The notes under the pieces: generated by a model
Databases searched by the model: none
The model's input: the letters and a program-made list of their open reading frames with translations, nothing else
Told to the model about the DNA's origin: nothing
Shown: in pieces, positions 38,802-51,600 of the stretch
Layout: each line of letters opens with the position of its first letter
Position numbering within the stretch: the stretch's first letter is position 1
Assembly (NCBI RefSeq): GCF_018143015.1
Contig: NC_054743.1
Span: 64,075,244 to 64,139,243 of the forward strand
Length of the DNA: 64,000 nt
Direction of reading: 5' to 3'
From: Lytechinus variegatus
Taxonomy: Eukaryota > Echinodermata > Echinoidea > Temnopleuroida > Toxopneustidae
Translations under genes and position numbers: made by a program

Positions 38802-38809
38802 GTGGAGAG

Positions 38810-39504
38810 CCAATTGGGGCACGTATCCCTATTCAGTAAACATTCAATTTAATAACTCATTATATGACACTCAAATTTTCATAATTGTCTGAGAATGATA
38901 ACTGTATTTTTCTTCGTTATGAATACAAAATGAAACAAAATACTTAACATAAGTAATAAACAATATATTTTCTTTTGGAATTTCTGGATTCCCCATAATT
39001 TTAGCTTAGACCGTGGTCTAAGTTAAAACTGACTTCAGAATACGGGCCACTGTGGTACACACGGGGTACTCACTGTGGGGCATTGTGTACTTTACAGTAG
39101 GTCTCTTCGGTCCCAAGTCTAAGAGGTTGTCCTGACGTAGGCATACGATCTAGAGAAACGTAATGCTAGGACTATGATTTTTTCATGAAGAATTTTCACA
39201 ATTTTTGGATAAAAAAAGATCTAATATCACAGTGTGACGTTATAGAGAGAGCCCCCGGAGAGAGCCTTGTATCTGCTTATCATGCCAAACTTTGTCATAC
39301 GAAAGTGGAGATGTTTATCAATCCTTCATGTGTATGTTCTTCCGGAGTGCACGTCACCGGATCGGCCATGCATATCTCGGATATCCACGCTCTTAGCTAT
39401 GACCCCCGACCCCGACGCGACCCGTCTTGCCGGAAAACACCATTCATTCATCAATAAAAAAAATCTAATATAGCGGGGAGTTGTTTGTTCGTGTATCATA
39501 ATGA
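38810..39504. other. Upstream of the zinc-finger gene
   Basis: At 39000-39095 are fragments of two repeat families: TTAGACCGTGGTCTAAG, seen in part also at 63690-63722, and a CACTGTGG-rich piece like 30547-31427. The open frames at 39185-39473 have no recognised domain. Confidence 0.45.
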
Positions 39505-39514
39505 TTATATATAA
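39505..39514 (+). promoter_or_regulatory. Candidate TATA box of the zinc-finger gene
   Basis: TTATATATAA about 135 bases upstream of the predicted start codon at 39649. A start near 39540 would leave a leader of about 110 bases. Confidence 0.4.
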
Positions 39515-39648
39515 CGGTATTTAATTCTTCTGCTGTCTATGGTCTTCATCGGAACTCACTGGCAAAAACACTGCAGTTTTCGAAGAAGTGATCGTGCAAG
39601 ACTGCAGAGCAGTGCAAGCCTTTCTCTGTGCGAGTCTGCCCAGTCAAT

Positions 39649-39664
39649 ATGACAACGGAACAAG
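39649..39664 (+). CDS. Predicted first coding exon of the zinc-finger gene
   Basis: ATGACAACGGAACAAG followed by GTGAGT gives Met-Thr-Thr-Glu-Gln plus one base, the phase needed by exon 2 (45777). A TATA-like box lies upstream and the leader looks plausible. No transcript evidence is visible, so this is inference. Confidence 0.5.
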
Positions 39665-42600
39665 GTGAGTGAGTCGCCCGGACTTCCCCCGGCCGCGCCC
39701 TAGCCAGGGGCGTTGTGGGGAGTGAAAGTTATATACTGTACGTAGCTCACTCCCCACTATAACGCCACTCATTCAATGAACAAGGTTATAATATAACCTT
39801 GTTCTCAGTTATATCTCCATGTGTGACAAAATAAGGGTGGCAATGTTTGGCTTATTTTCTCTTTTTCTTTGGGGCAAATGCTTGATTTTTTTACACAGAC
39901 AGTTTCCATTAGACCTTCTAATTCATACCACTTGGCTCTTATTTAAATTTGATTCTTTATATCATTTTTTCTTAATTAAAAATAGAGATAAAAAAATGAA
40001 AATTTTCTTGCCATATTACTTTCCACCAATAGAGGGCGTACACAAAAATATGCCCAAAATTCAAGTTTTTGAGCGCTCTGGTGAATACAAAAATTATTAC
40101 AACATTACTAATGATAAATAAATTAAAACTATATGGAAATTAGTAATTTTGGTCACAAAAGTGATATTTTAATGATTTTTTAAAGTGTGTGCTCTATACA
40201 GCATTGGCATACCATAGTCCTACCTGTAGATTCTCCACAGGCCAGATGGTAGCAGTGAACAAGTGACTAACGCCAGGAATCACCGTACATGCCTTTGCGT
40301 ATCGGACAGGATTACCCATGGTGAACCTAGCCTGGGGCGTTTTGGGGAGTGAAAGTTATATACTGTACGTATGGAGTCACTCCCCACTAACGCCTGGGAT
40401 TCCTCCCTATACTTCCCCACATACGGGTACAAAACCAGAAACTTTCGCCCCCGAGAATTCTACTTTCCCTCTAAAAGATCTAGCCCTAAAACATGTACAT
40501 GGGGTCCAACTTCATTTCCAACATTTCAGCGATATTGATTTCATTTTTAAAGAAGAATTCATTAAAAAAACGAGAGATTTGTTTTGAAAAGATGGAAAGA
40601 GCTTACTTCCGTGTTTACGTCGCCATCTTGATTTCTTTGTCTTCCGCTTGGCGACATCATATATATCATATAAATTATTTCATATTTTTCAACCAAAACA
40701 AATATTTTACAAATCGTGATTTTTATTGACAAATGCAAGTATTTTTTAAATCTAAGTTGCAGCTCTGCATGCGTGTGTATCTAGGTATCATAACAAAAGA
40801 AATCAAAATGGCTTCGTAAACAGACGGGGGTAAGTGAACGCTATTGCTCTTAATTTCTTTCAATTTTACAACTATTTATTTAATGAAAAATAAAAGAAAT
40901 ATAATCATATGGGGGTAAACATAAAACTTGCCCATGTACATAACTTTGGGCGAAAAACTATAACTAAAATTGGTGATTTAGGTCTAGGTTCACCATGGGT
41001 AATCCTGTCCGATACGCAAAGGCATGTACGGTGATTCCTGGCGTTAGTGGGGAGTGAGCTACGTACAGTATATAACTTTCACTCCCCACAACGCCCCTGG
41101 CTACCGCGCCCCAGGACAAGACTGGTGCGCGGAGGCCCCAAAATGCCTGCGCATGTGAACATGATGGGGGGGGACCTAGCACCGGTACGTTAAAGCTTCG
41201 CACTTTGTTTTCAAACTATAAAAACTATGCAAATTTCAATATTTGAACAAATTATCTTTTACCAATTTTTTTTTATCATCTCCATCGCATTGACCATCCC
41301 TCATGTCCCTCCCCCCTGGCCCCGGGGCCTGGGGGGAGGGCCACTTACATTGACGAGTGGATACCATGCGCGACCAAAAAACACGTAAAAAGGTTTTTTT
41401 TTCAAGATTGGGTTACGTACGTAACGTGATAAGGGTGGCAAAAACACAACAATAATGAAAAAAGGGTATCTATTTCGCTAGGAATGACATGTTTAGGGTC
41501 AAATTTTCGGGGATGATAAAAACAAATTAAAATGTTTTCTAAAAGAAGTCCTTTTTTGCCCCAATATTACGTGTTTAGAGTCCGATTTGCGCGAGGTGTA
41601 GAAGGTGGGGTCATACTAAACAAAATGATGTGTAAGGTAAAACCTAGACAGGAATAACCGTCGTTTCTGGGGATTTATTCAACAATTTCTGACATTTTAC
41701 TGTAATCCCCATTCACCGACGGTAAAGTGTCCGTGTGGGCTCCCATTCGTTATAACCCCAGCACCTTTGTCCGACCAGAGTCCAAAGTTTGAGGTTCTTT
41801 TACACATCGAGGTTACAATCTAAGGATATTTAAACTAAACATTCTTAATATTTAAATATTCAATTTTACAAAAATTTAAACGATACAATATAGATGAAAA
41901 TGCATGAAAATTATTCTTTACCGATGTTTAGTTGGGTACGACACAGGAAAACAGGTCAAAATGGCATGAAATATTTACAAACGAACGCGGAGAGGGCGTC
42001 AACAATGTACGAATGTGATATCGATATTGCATTCCACCAGCACACCTACAAGGCAATAATACGATACGGATACGATACACTCACGAAGACAAACGATAAT
42101 AGTTATAATCGCGATATATCGAGACATTAACGATAATGACGTCATTCAAGATGGCAACTTGCAAGATAAACCGTCAGGTCAGGAGAAAATGGCTTAGATG
42201 ACAGATTTCTCAATCATCCAGTGGATTTTTTTATCAATAAATCCGGTCCAAGGTATGCAATTACTTAAATTATTTGTATTTCCCTGAATTTCATCATTAA
42301 ATTTCGCTCAAAAAACAGTTTTAAATCGCGATCTATAAAACGCTAGTTCACTATACTATGTCTGTAGTATAGTGAACTTAAATTTCGCTCAAAAAACAGT
42401 TTTAAATCGCGATCTATAAAACGCTAGTTCACTATACGTTGTCTGTAGCCACGGACCCCCAACCACTTCAGTCTATGTATGGTGAGTGGAGCCAACGCAG
42501 TTCAGCGGAACAACCAAAATACAGAGACTGAAGCTTTTGGTCTAGGTAAAACCGAGCGACGACCGAAGGACCCGTGTACTTGTTTAGGGGTTCATTTCAG

Positions 42601-45600
42601 GGAATATTTTCCAAGAGTATCGTTTTGTTTCCAATATACTTGTTAAAGATAGGGTTTCACACGCCAATACTTGTTAACGGATGCATTTTCAGAATATGGA
42701 AATTACGTGTTTAGGATGCTTTTCGAGACCCCATGGTCGCGCATGGTATCCACTCGTCAATGGAAGTGGCCCCCGGGCCCTCCCCGCATCATCTCTTTTT
42801 ATGTATTTTTAGAAATACAAAAATCAAGGAGCCCTGTCCTGTCGGGGGTTTTAGTATTGTCAACCCCTTAATGGCAGCTGTACGATCGCAAGTCATCTGT
42901 TTTCGAGGAGAAATTAAAACAATTGAAATTGTTTATAAACTCCTCAAAACAGACAGCTGCCAGCCGTCTATGGCTAATCAAGCTGAGCTGATGGAACCGT
43001 CAATCTTGTAAAAAATGTGATAAAAAAATGTGACCATTCCAAAAGATGATTAAATCTGTTGTCTCTTCCGTGATGCTAGACCGAAAATCTTAAATGCACA
43101 CTGCACTTAACCAGTATGATAGTACACCAGACTGTTACCGGAACTTCGGAAGAAGAAAAGAAGTTAGCTGATGGTTAACTTGAACCATAGAGCTATTAAC
43201 AGTTAATCGACGCGATCGACAGCTCGGGTTTGCGCTTGCGCAGTAGCATTATGCATTTCACATCGGCTTCACGAATTTTATCCAAACATGGTGGCTCACG
43301 ATTTCAAAGACGAAAATCTGGTTTTGGAACCAGCTGAATGCAGGGTGACCAGATTTCTCCAAAAGAAATACGTGACAATTGACAAAGTATATGCTGCATG
43401 AGCGGATCGACCGAGCCAGGTTTTAAAAAAAGATCAACAAAGGAGGCTACACGGTGTTCAACTTGGGAAAAAATGTACAGAATTGGAAGGGGGGTGAACG
43501 AAAGAATGAAGGAGAGAGTGAAAAGGCGAAAGAAAAGAGTTGAATTGAGAAAGGAAAGAAAGAAAAAATGAAGGGGAAAATGAAGGAAAAAATAAAGAAA
43601 AAAAAGGAATGTTACAATAAAATGATTAAAGATAGAATAAAAGAAAAAAAAAACGTTTCCGTCATTCTTTGAAATGAATTAAGAGGGAAAGAAAAAGAAA
43701 AGGAAGGGAAGATGTGTGAAAGAAAACATAAGGGAAAGAAAAAAAAGAAGCAAGAAAAAAGGAGGAAAGAAAGAGCGAAGAAAAGAAAAATGTTTCCTTT
43801 ATTCTTTGAAAGAAAAGAAATAAAGAAAGAAGAAAAACAGGAAGGAAGGGAGGGAGGGAAATAAAGAAAAAAAGGACACAAAGTAGAAGGAAAAAATCTA
43901 GTAAAGAAAGAAAGAATGAAAGAGAGGGAGGAAAAAATAAAGGGAGGAGAGAATTGAAAAAAAGAGAAAATAATAGGAGAGAAAGAACAAAAAGAAAAGG
44001 GAGAAGGAAGCAAAGAAAAGTTTAAGGAAAGAAAAAATGAAGGGAAAAAAATAAAAAAGGGGAAAGAGAGCAAGACAAAGAAGGAAAAAAAAAGGAAAAA
44101 TGAACAGAGAGAGACAATCAGGTAAGAAAGCCGATAGGATGGAATAAAAAAGGGGCAAAGAGGAAGGATAAAATAATGAAGAAAAAACGATATTAAAGAA
44201 AAAAGTACAATCTTAAAACAAACAAAAAATCCCATAATCTAACAAAAATCATAATGATATTTGGTGTTTCTAAATATATTTAGAACAGAAATAGAATGTT
44301 TTAGAAGTGAGGGGGGAGGTCGGGTGTCCGGACACTATATTTTGGAAGCCTCCTTTTTTTTCTTTAGATTAAACTAAGAATATGAATTCAATAGTTGTAA
44401 TCATCTTTTATTTTGTTCCCTGTAATATTTTTTAAATCATGATTATTTTTTTGTACTAAAAATTGTCAAACTTCGCTTGTAATTTTTTCCAAATGACTTT
44501 GTAACTTAAAATGAATCGTCCTGACATAGAACTGGGTATACTTCTTTGTGGTCCCAAACATGTTGTTTTTAAGTTCATTATTATGTAGAATAACTTTTTT
44601 TTGTACTTTCTCCTTTTTACTGGTTTGTGAATTAAATTTATTCGCTCCGCGGCCCCTGCTATTTTCCAAAAACGATCCAGAGACAAGAGCTGAGCGAGCA
44701 CAGAGCTCCCGTCATTCATTACACTCACTTTCAACTTACACAAATAGGAGTGCGTGGGGCACCGGAGGGTACTCCACGATGCGACAAATGCCAGAGAAAT
44801 GCCCCGCAGATTCGTCGTTATATTATCAAAGTCATTGTAATCATGCTGATGATCTTTGCATCAAAATTAGGCTCAAAGTATGCTTTTTCTCCGTATTATA
44901 ATTTCTAAAACATGTACGTGCAGGGAAAGATTTAACTATGGAAGAAAGACAGACATACTTAAAATGACCAATCTCCAACTTCGTTTGTAATTTTGTTGAG
45001 TCAAATCAGATTGTGACGAATTTGGTATGTATGCAAAGGGGATCATCTCAGAAGTTTAACCATACATAAAAGATGTACACCAGGAATCTGTACGAAGAGA
45101 TATGGATGTTAGAAGAACAGCAAGTCGTGTTTCAATTTTGAAAAAAAAACTGAGCTCGGGGGGAAGTTATGTGGGAGAACGTTGTTTACGGCGGTGCCTC
45201 GCAGGGTCCTTCAAAAAATCTCTGACCTCAGAATTTACAAGGGGGTTTATCGCGTTATGTAAGCAGGCTCTAACTTTCGCCTGGCGGCTCGCCGATTGAT
45301 GTTAGATTTCGTTCCTTTGCCCGAAGGAAGCGATAACAAAGGATTAACAGAGGAATTGGAAGATGGTTCTCCTCAGTAATAGCTCCATGCTTGAACTACC
45401 ATCTTGGCTTTGGTCAAACTGACAGTAGTTGTGCATCAATGGGTTGATCATTCAGCCTGACAATTGATTCACCCAGTAGTAGCCAAAACAAGGACCATGT
45501 GGATACCTGAAAGAGCAGCTTGAAATGAAATAATTGCTTATGAAAATGGTGAACTATCTTATTAGAAGGTCTGATATTATTAATGTGTTCCATTACCCTA

Positions 45601-48600
45601 GTATAGATACTCAATCCAATACAAGGAAAGGTGGAATATGATGAACTCTTATCAATTCAGCAACTTAGGTTCAAAAGTATTAAAACCAAGATTGGGTTAA
45701 ATTTTGATATCATGCACATGATCGATGTTATGTCACCAACTTACAATCAATTTTTTTTTGTCTTCTTTTACACCAGTTTCAACTGCTTCTGTTGCTATCG
45801 AGCAGAAACTTCAAGAAGATGTTTTCCAACAAGGTAAGAGATCATCATTTAGCCAACAATTAACAAAATTTGTTGATCATCAAGCAGTTATGTTTAAGTG
45901 AAATTTAGTCTCACACTACAGTATTTGCTCATAACTTCAGTAAAAAAAAAACCCAGCTGAAGTTGATACGATTACATGTGAACTGAAAATTATCTTAAAA
46001 ACATCTGGATCTACGACAATATTATTTGTTGATACATAAATGAATTCATTCTGCATGTGTCATAATCAACCAAGTACATTATGGCATATAACTTTATGAT
46101 TTTAGGGCAGTGATTGATGGGTACAAATCATAAAGGAATGCCTTTGTTTAAAAAGCTCAAAGTGTGCATTTGCCTCTCCGGCAACTTGAATAAATAATTT
46201 CCATCATATGCATATTTTGGATAGGAGGGCAAATACAAAATTGCATTATGCTTAGAAAACAGGAATGAATGCATCTACACTTTGAAAATTAGGGGGGGGA
46301 TCCTTCCTCACCCCCAGAAAAAAAAGAAAAATGAGGGCTGACCCATAAAGGGATCATTTTGATTTGCATTAATTTGTTTTTCTGGTTTAATATAATAATC
46401 CTATCATGTTCATGATTCATTTCAGAAATTGGCCAAGACAAGACTCAAGATGAGGTATTAAATGAAATAGATTCTGATGTGAATACCAGTTCTCAAGCAA
46501 CAACAGAAGGTATGTAAAATGTAAATGAAGATTTTGAAATCAACTTCTACTTCTAATCTGCCACATCCATGGGAATGATTTTTATTTTCACCAGGTGTGC
46601 TGGTATTGGTACTCTAGCTACAGTATTGATCAGCCATTTTGCTGAATTGTTTTTATTTTAAGGCCTTGGTCACCAAAAAGTGTGAAATTACTTTGCCCAA
46701 AATGGCAATGTTCTTGTAAAAAATAATCCTTCAAGTTAAGTATTTTTCTCAGATTTATTGTTATGAGTCATTATTCTATAATTATTGATATTACTTCATC
46801 TTATTATGATGCAACTTGTATTATTGTAGGAAAAGCCGTATTGATTGTTTTGTGTAAGAATGCAATATGTGTTAAAGGAGAAATATATTGAATATGAATG
46901 TGGTCTTATTATATATCAATGGAAAGGTAATGATGTGGGGATCATCAGTGGGTCATTCAAAAATACCTAAAATAATACAAAAAGGTGAAAATCGCCGATT
47001 AAAAAACGCTAAAATGCCCCTCCGAAATATGCCTCGCATCGGTCTCTGAATTGACTGGAATTTGATGACGTCACTGTCTGTACGAGAGGCGTGATTGGCT
47101 CTCCCACGTGAAGCTCCACTTGCATGCAAAACCTGTTGCGTGGGTACGTTTTCTCCACACTGTCACTGAATACTTCTATCACGAAATGAAAGAAAACCCA
47201 GAATTTTATCTAGATTTGGATTTTCAAATTGATGATTTTAAAGATGAAGAGAATGATGATGAAGTGAACAACACAGTGAGGTAGTTGGAGGTAAATAATG
47301 GGGGAACAATGCCGATGATTATGATGAAAATTCAACTTGCCTGACGATCACAAGTAAAGTCATGTACATGCCGATTCGCTACCAACTCATGCAGCTGCTG
47401 CTACAAGTGGTAGCTATACGTACACCGCGCGGGCCCAATTTAATCCATGAAAATGAATAACCACATCCAGAGAGAGTCTATCATAAGAAGGAAAATAATG
47501 ATATAACTGTACTTACAAACAAGTGAATAATCCGAATTAACCTGAAAGCAAATCAACTCAACGAATAGCAGCAGACGATATGCACCGACGATAAACTTCA
47601 TGTGGCTGGGATAGATTGTCACTCGTTCTGTTAGATGTAATTTGTAACTCATTAATTTGACAAAATTACGAAACTCGGGGAATTATTTATATATAAAAAA
47701 ATATAGTAACATCTCTTATTATTTTTTGTATTACGATAAAACCTCTTTTGAAGGAAAACGTTGAGATAAACTAAAATTACTTTTAAACCCCCCCCCCCCA
47801 ACATGCGTAGCTTGTATGTCATTGCAAACAAACCATCGCAAACATGCACGTATTCCTTCCTTGCTGATTGAGAGCTGTGCAACACGTGCATAGATCTATT
47901 CTCTCAGTCTCAGCAAAGGCGAGCAAACAATACGGCATGTGTTGTTGTGATGGTTTGTTTACGATGACATAATGCTACATTGTTCGCATGATGGGATGAT
48001 CTTTTACATCTAATTTTAATTTACCTCAACGTTTTCCTTCAAAACAGGTTTTATCGTAATTCAAAAAATGATAAGAGATGTTACTATATTTTTATATAGA
48101 ATAATAATTCCCCGAGTTTCATAATTTTGTCAAATTAATGAGATAAAAGTTACATCTAACAGAACGAGTGACAATCTATCCAGCCACATGAAGTTTATCG
48201 TCAGTGCATATGCCATATCGTCTGGTACTATTCGTTGAGTTGATTTGCCTTCAGGTTCGGATTATTCACTTGTTTGTAAGTACAGTTATATCATTTTCCT
48301 TCTTATGATAGACTGTCTGGATGTGGTTATTCATGTTCAGCATGAATTCAATTTGGCCCGCGCGGTGTAGCTAGCACTTCCAGCAGCATGAATGGGTAGC
48401 GAATCGGTATGTACATGACTTTACTTGTGATTGTGTTGCAAGTTGAATTTTCATCATCATCATCATCGGCGTAATTCCCCCAATTTACCTCCAACTATGT
48501 CACTGTGTTGTTTTACTTCATCATCATTCTCTTCATCTCAAAATCATCAATTTGAAAATCCAAATCTAGATAAAATTCTGGGTTTTCTTTCGATCATTTC

Positions 48601-51600
48601 GGGATCGAAGTATTCAGTGACAATGTGGAGAAAATGTACCCTTGCAACAGGTTTTGCATGCAAGTGGAGCTTCACGTGGGAGAGCCAATCACGCCTCTCG
48701 TACAGACAGTGACGTCATAAAAAAATCCCCAATTTCGCGGACGTAATTCTGCGTGTTTGAAGCATTCAGAGAGAGAACTTTAAACTATCAATTAACTGAG
48801 TTTCATCCGTCTCCATGATAAATGATGTACACCATCGTGTTCTCCTTATTTTCTCCTTTATTGTGATATATGATTCTCCAGTTTTACGATTTTCAATATA
48901 TTTCTACTTTAAACAGTCATTGTAATCCCATGTGTTGTGTATAAAAAACCCTGTTAATTGAATAATAGAAATGAAAATCACAAATGTTAAGAAGTGGTAT
49001 TTTCTTTGATTTTCTGTCTTGGCAAGAGTGAGGAGAGTATCCAGCTTCATGGTGAAAAATTGCAGAATAATTCAAGTGGATGTCAGGCTGCTTATCAATT
49101 AAGAGAGATGATTGTGAAAGATGGAAGAAAACCTAGACAAAGTCAAGAGGGGATTAGAAAGTGTGCTAAAGAAGGGGGGGGGGGGAGAATGATTGATCAT
49201 TGAGTGAGAGAAGCAGGGAAGAAATTACATGGAGCTTTGGGTGACTTCTCCCCTGAAAAAAAATGCCCCCAAAATGCTCATAAGAGTCAGGAACTCAAGA
49301 AGGAGCACTGGAAAATTCAACAGTAAAAACTATGTACTGTAATACTGAAAAATTGATACAAGTTAATATCATTAATTATCATTTGTTTGGCGTCACCTGT
49401 GCGTGGGAGGCAAAAAGCGAACTGAATCACTATGACCTGCAAGTTTCTCATCCCGATATTATAAGTGATTGGGGGGCATGCAGGTGGACCGCTACATCAG
49501 GGTTTCCTCCTACTCTTATACGAATAGTGCAGTGGGTTCTCAATGTGCAAAGGTTGTGACTCTCTTGTACAAGGGGCCTCCATTTAACGTCCTATCCGAG
49601 GGACAGAGTGTTTTACATTGTAACATAGCCTGCATCTATCAAACATGGGAGAGGCGATTTATACACACAACGCACTGGCTTCAGTCATCCGCCCGGGTTA
49701 GACTCGAACCCACGATCTTTGGTTCATATGATTCTGTAAAAAAAAGTAAAGAACAAAAATGAAGATAGGATTTGTGACTGTTGGCAGCATGATAAGATTT
49801 TTTTTTGGGGGGGTGCACTTCAGCAGCACCAGTACCGTACAGTATTACTGACTGTAAATAGTTTGGGTAAATACCAGTGTTGTAGGGTTGAATCAACCCC
49901 CGCGACCATTTCTGTGACCATTCCCCTGCACGTACATGTAATGTTTCAACCGCGCCACTCACATACATTTTTGTTGAATTCTTACACATCTTTTGAGACC
50001 AAATTCATGATGCCCTGGAATGCGTTTGAAAAATGAAAAATTATGCAACAATTCGTGACTGCATGTCAGACCTAAAATTGCTAAACGTGATTTTGTGTAC
50101 AGTGTACAAAGTCAACGTACATTGAGTTTTCTCATCTTATTCATAGAGATATTATTTTTACTTTCATCAGCTGAAATTGATTGATTTTAGCATACATGTA
50201 TATACGCTTAACAAAATGTGACAAAGAAATTCATAGAACAATAAAATACATAGGAAATTCATTTACAAAGCAGAATTTTTTTCATTAATTGTTAGCAATT
50301 TATTACGGCAAAAAGTATGTTTTACACATAAATTAGCATAATGAATTTATGTGAAAAAGATTATTTCAAAAAGAGTTACCATACAGCCTATAGATCACAT
50401 CCTATGCTATTATCATGCCAGTTTTCATGGCGTTCGTGCACGATCAGCGGCTGAGATCTCAAGGGGGGAGTTTGAATCAACTCCCCCCCCTTCCCAGTTA
50501 TATAACACCCAAAAAAGCCCCGCCTGGAATAGGGTTAAGCTGGGTAAAAGTATGCGGCTCTTAGAAACATTTTTAAAGTGCCATGTACATGTAAATGCTG
50601 CATTTTAGTATTAGTAATATGTCAATTTCCATTCCTGTAGTCAGACAGAGTGGCGTTTAAGTCCCGCATGCAGTGAACATTTCTTGTTGATTGTGTTTGA
50701 GATAACACCCCAATACCAACTGCGTGAAAATTGGAAAATGTCACACAACACAAGTAACCTACCAGACTTCTGCCAGCTAGGCGACGCTATGATCATTTAG
50801 AATGGGATTCAATATTTTAGGCCAAATTGGAAGGTCAAGGATGTACTTAAAATGAGCTAGACTATGCCTTGTTATGTTTTAATATGTATCCTGTTATAAG
50901 GCTTGAGTTTGAGTTTGAGTTTGCTTTTTTTTTTTAACATTACCATTAACAGTATTCATTTCCGAAAAAAATTCTTCCACAAGTTGCCATCCCACTTTCC
51001 TCAAGACAGGTGAATATGCATTATCATATTCAGAGCTGCCAAGTAGTATGGATTTTCAGTATTTAGTACTGAAAAATGAGAAGAATACTGATGGTTTACC
51101 TGCAAAATACTGATTTCTAAAGTTTCAGTTTATGTGTTGTCCTTTGCTATTTCCTTGGAAATACTGATGTCCTCACCAAAATACTGATTTTCAGCTTTAG
51201 AAATACTGAAATGTTCTTGTTCGGGTTGGTAGCTCTGCATATTTTCCTTCCCCTCCTTTTTACTTCTCATTCTTCCTTTTCTCATCTTTCTCATTTTTTT
51301 CCTCTTTCTCTTTATCTTTTTCCCACACCTCCCTCTCCCCCTCCTCTTTCTTCTCCCTATTCTCATCATCACCATCCAATTGGTAATGTTTATTTTGTGT
51401 TGAGCACACCAGATTGACTGACACTTTGTCAACATGTGTTAATTTTCAGTGATTGATCGTAGCCAGAATCATGGAGAGATTTCTTTTCAGGAAGATTCAG
51501 CACTCACAAATTCCGAAGAGCTACCTTCATCACAGACCACAGCAGAAGGTAAATACATGTACATGTAACTTAACCAATCATCATCTGGGCTATTCCACGG

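Larger units (their letters stand above)
41325..42787. mobile_element. Palindromic element of the GGCCACTTNCATTGACGAG family, long copy
   Basis: Inverted ends: GGGCCACTTACATTGACGAG with 'tggataccatgcgcgacca' on the left, and the complement on the right (to 'caatggaagtggcccccggg'). The interior shares 'taacgtgataagggtggca', 'agtccgatttgcgcgaggtg' and 'aagagtatcgttttgtttcc' with the short copy at 61832-62412. It is 0.9 kb longer than that copy because of the insertion at 41645-42544. Limits are approximate within G/C runs. Confidence 0.75.

Noticed and set aside
43288-43401. Small 37-residue open frame MVAHDFKDENLVLEP.. after a GC-rich stretch
   Set aside because: It has a tidy start context but no domain, no phase-compatible donor to the zinc-finger exons, and is short enough to be chance.
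43612-44235. 207-residue minus-strand Phe/Ser/Leu-rich open frame
   Set aside because: It is the translation of a polypurine tract, which rarely makes stop codons on the opposite strand. No real protein features.
45102-45299. Alternative first exon of the zinc-finger gene (MDVRRTASRVS.. ending at a GTAAGC)
   Set aside because: The phase would fit, but the peptide is basic and unlike the acidic N-terminus. The 39649 exon gives a smoother start with a TATA box upstream. It is not excluded as an alternative promoter.
48994-49203. Extra zinc-finger exon (MVFSLIFCLGKSEESIQLHGE..)
   Set aside because: No donor site keeps phase 1 on both sides, and the known exons join cleanly without it.
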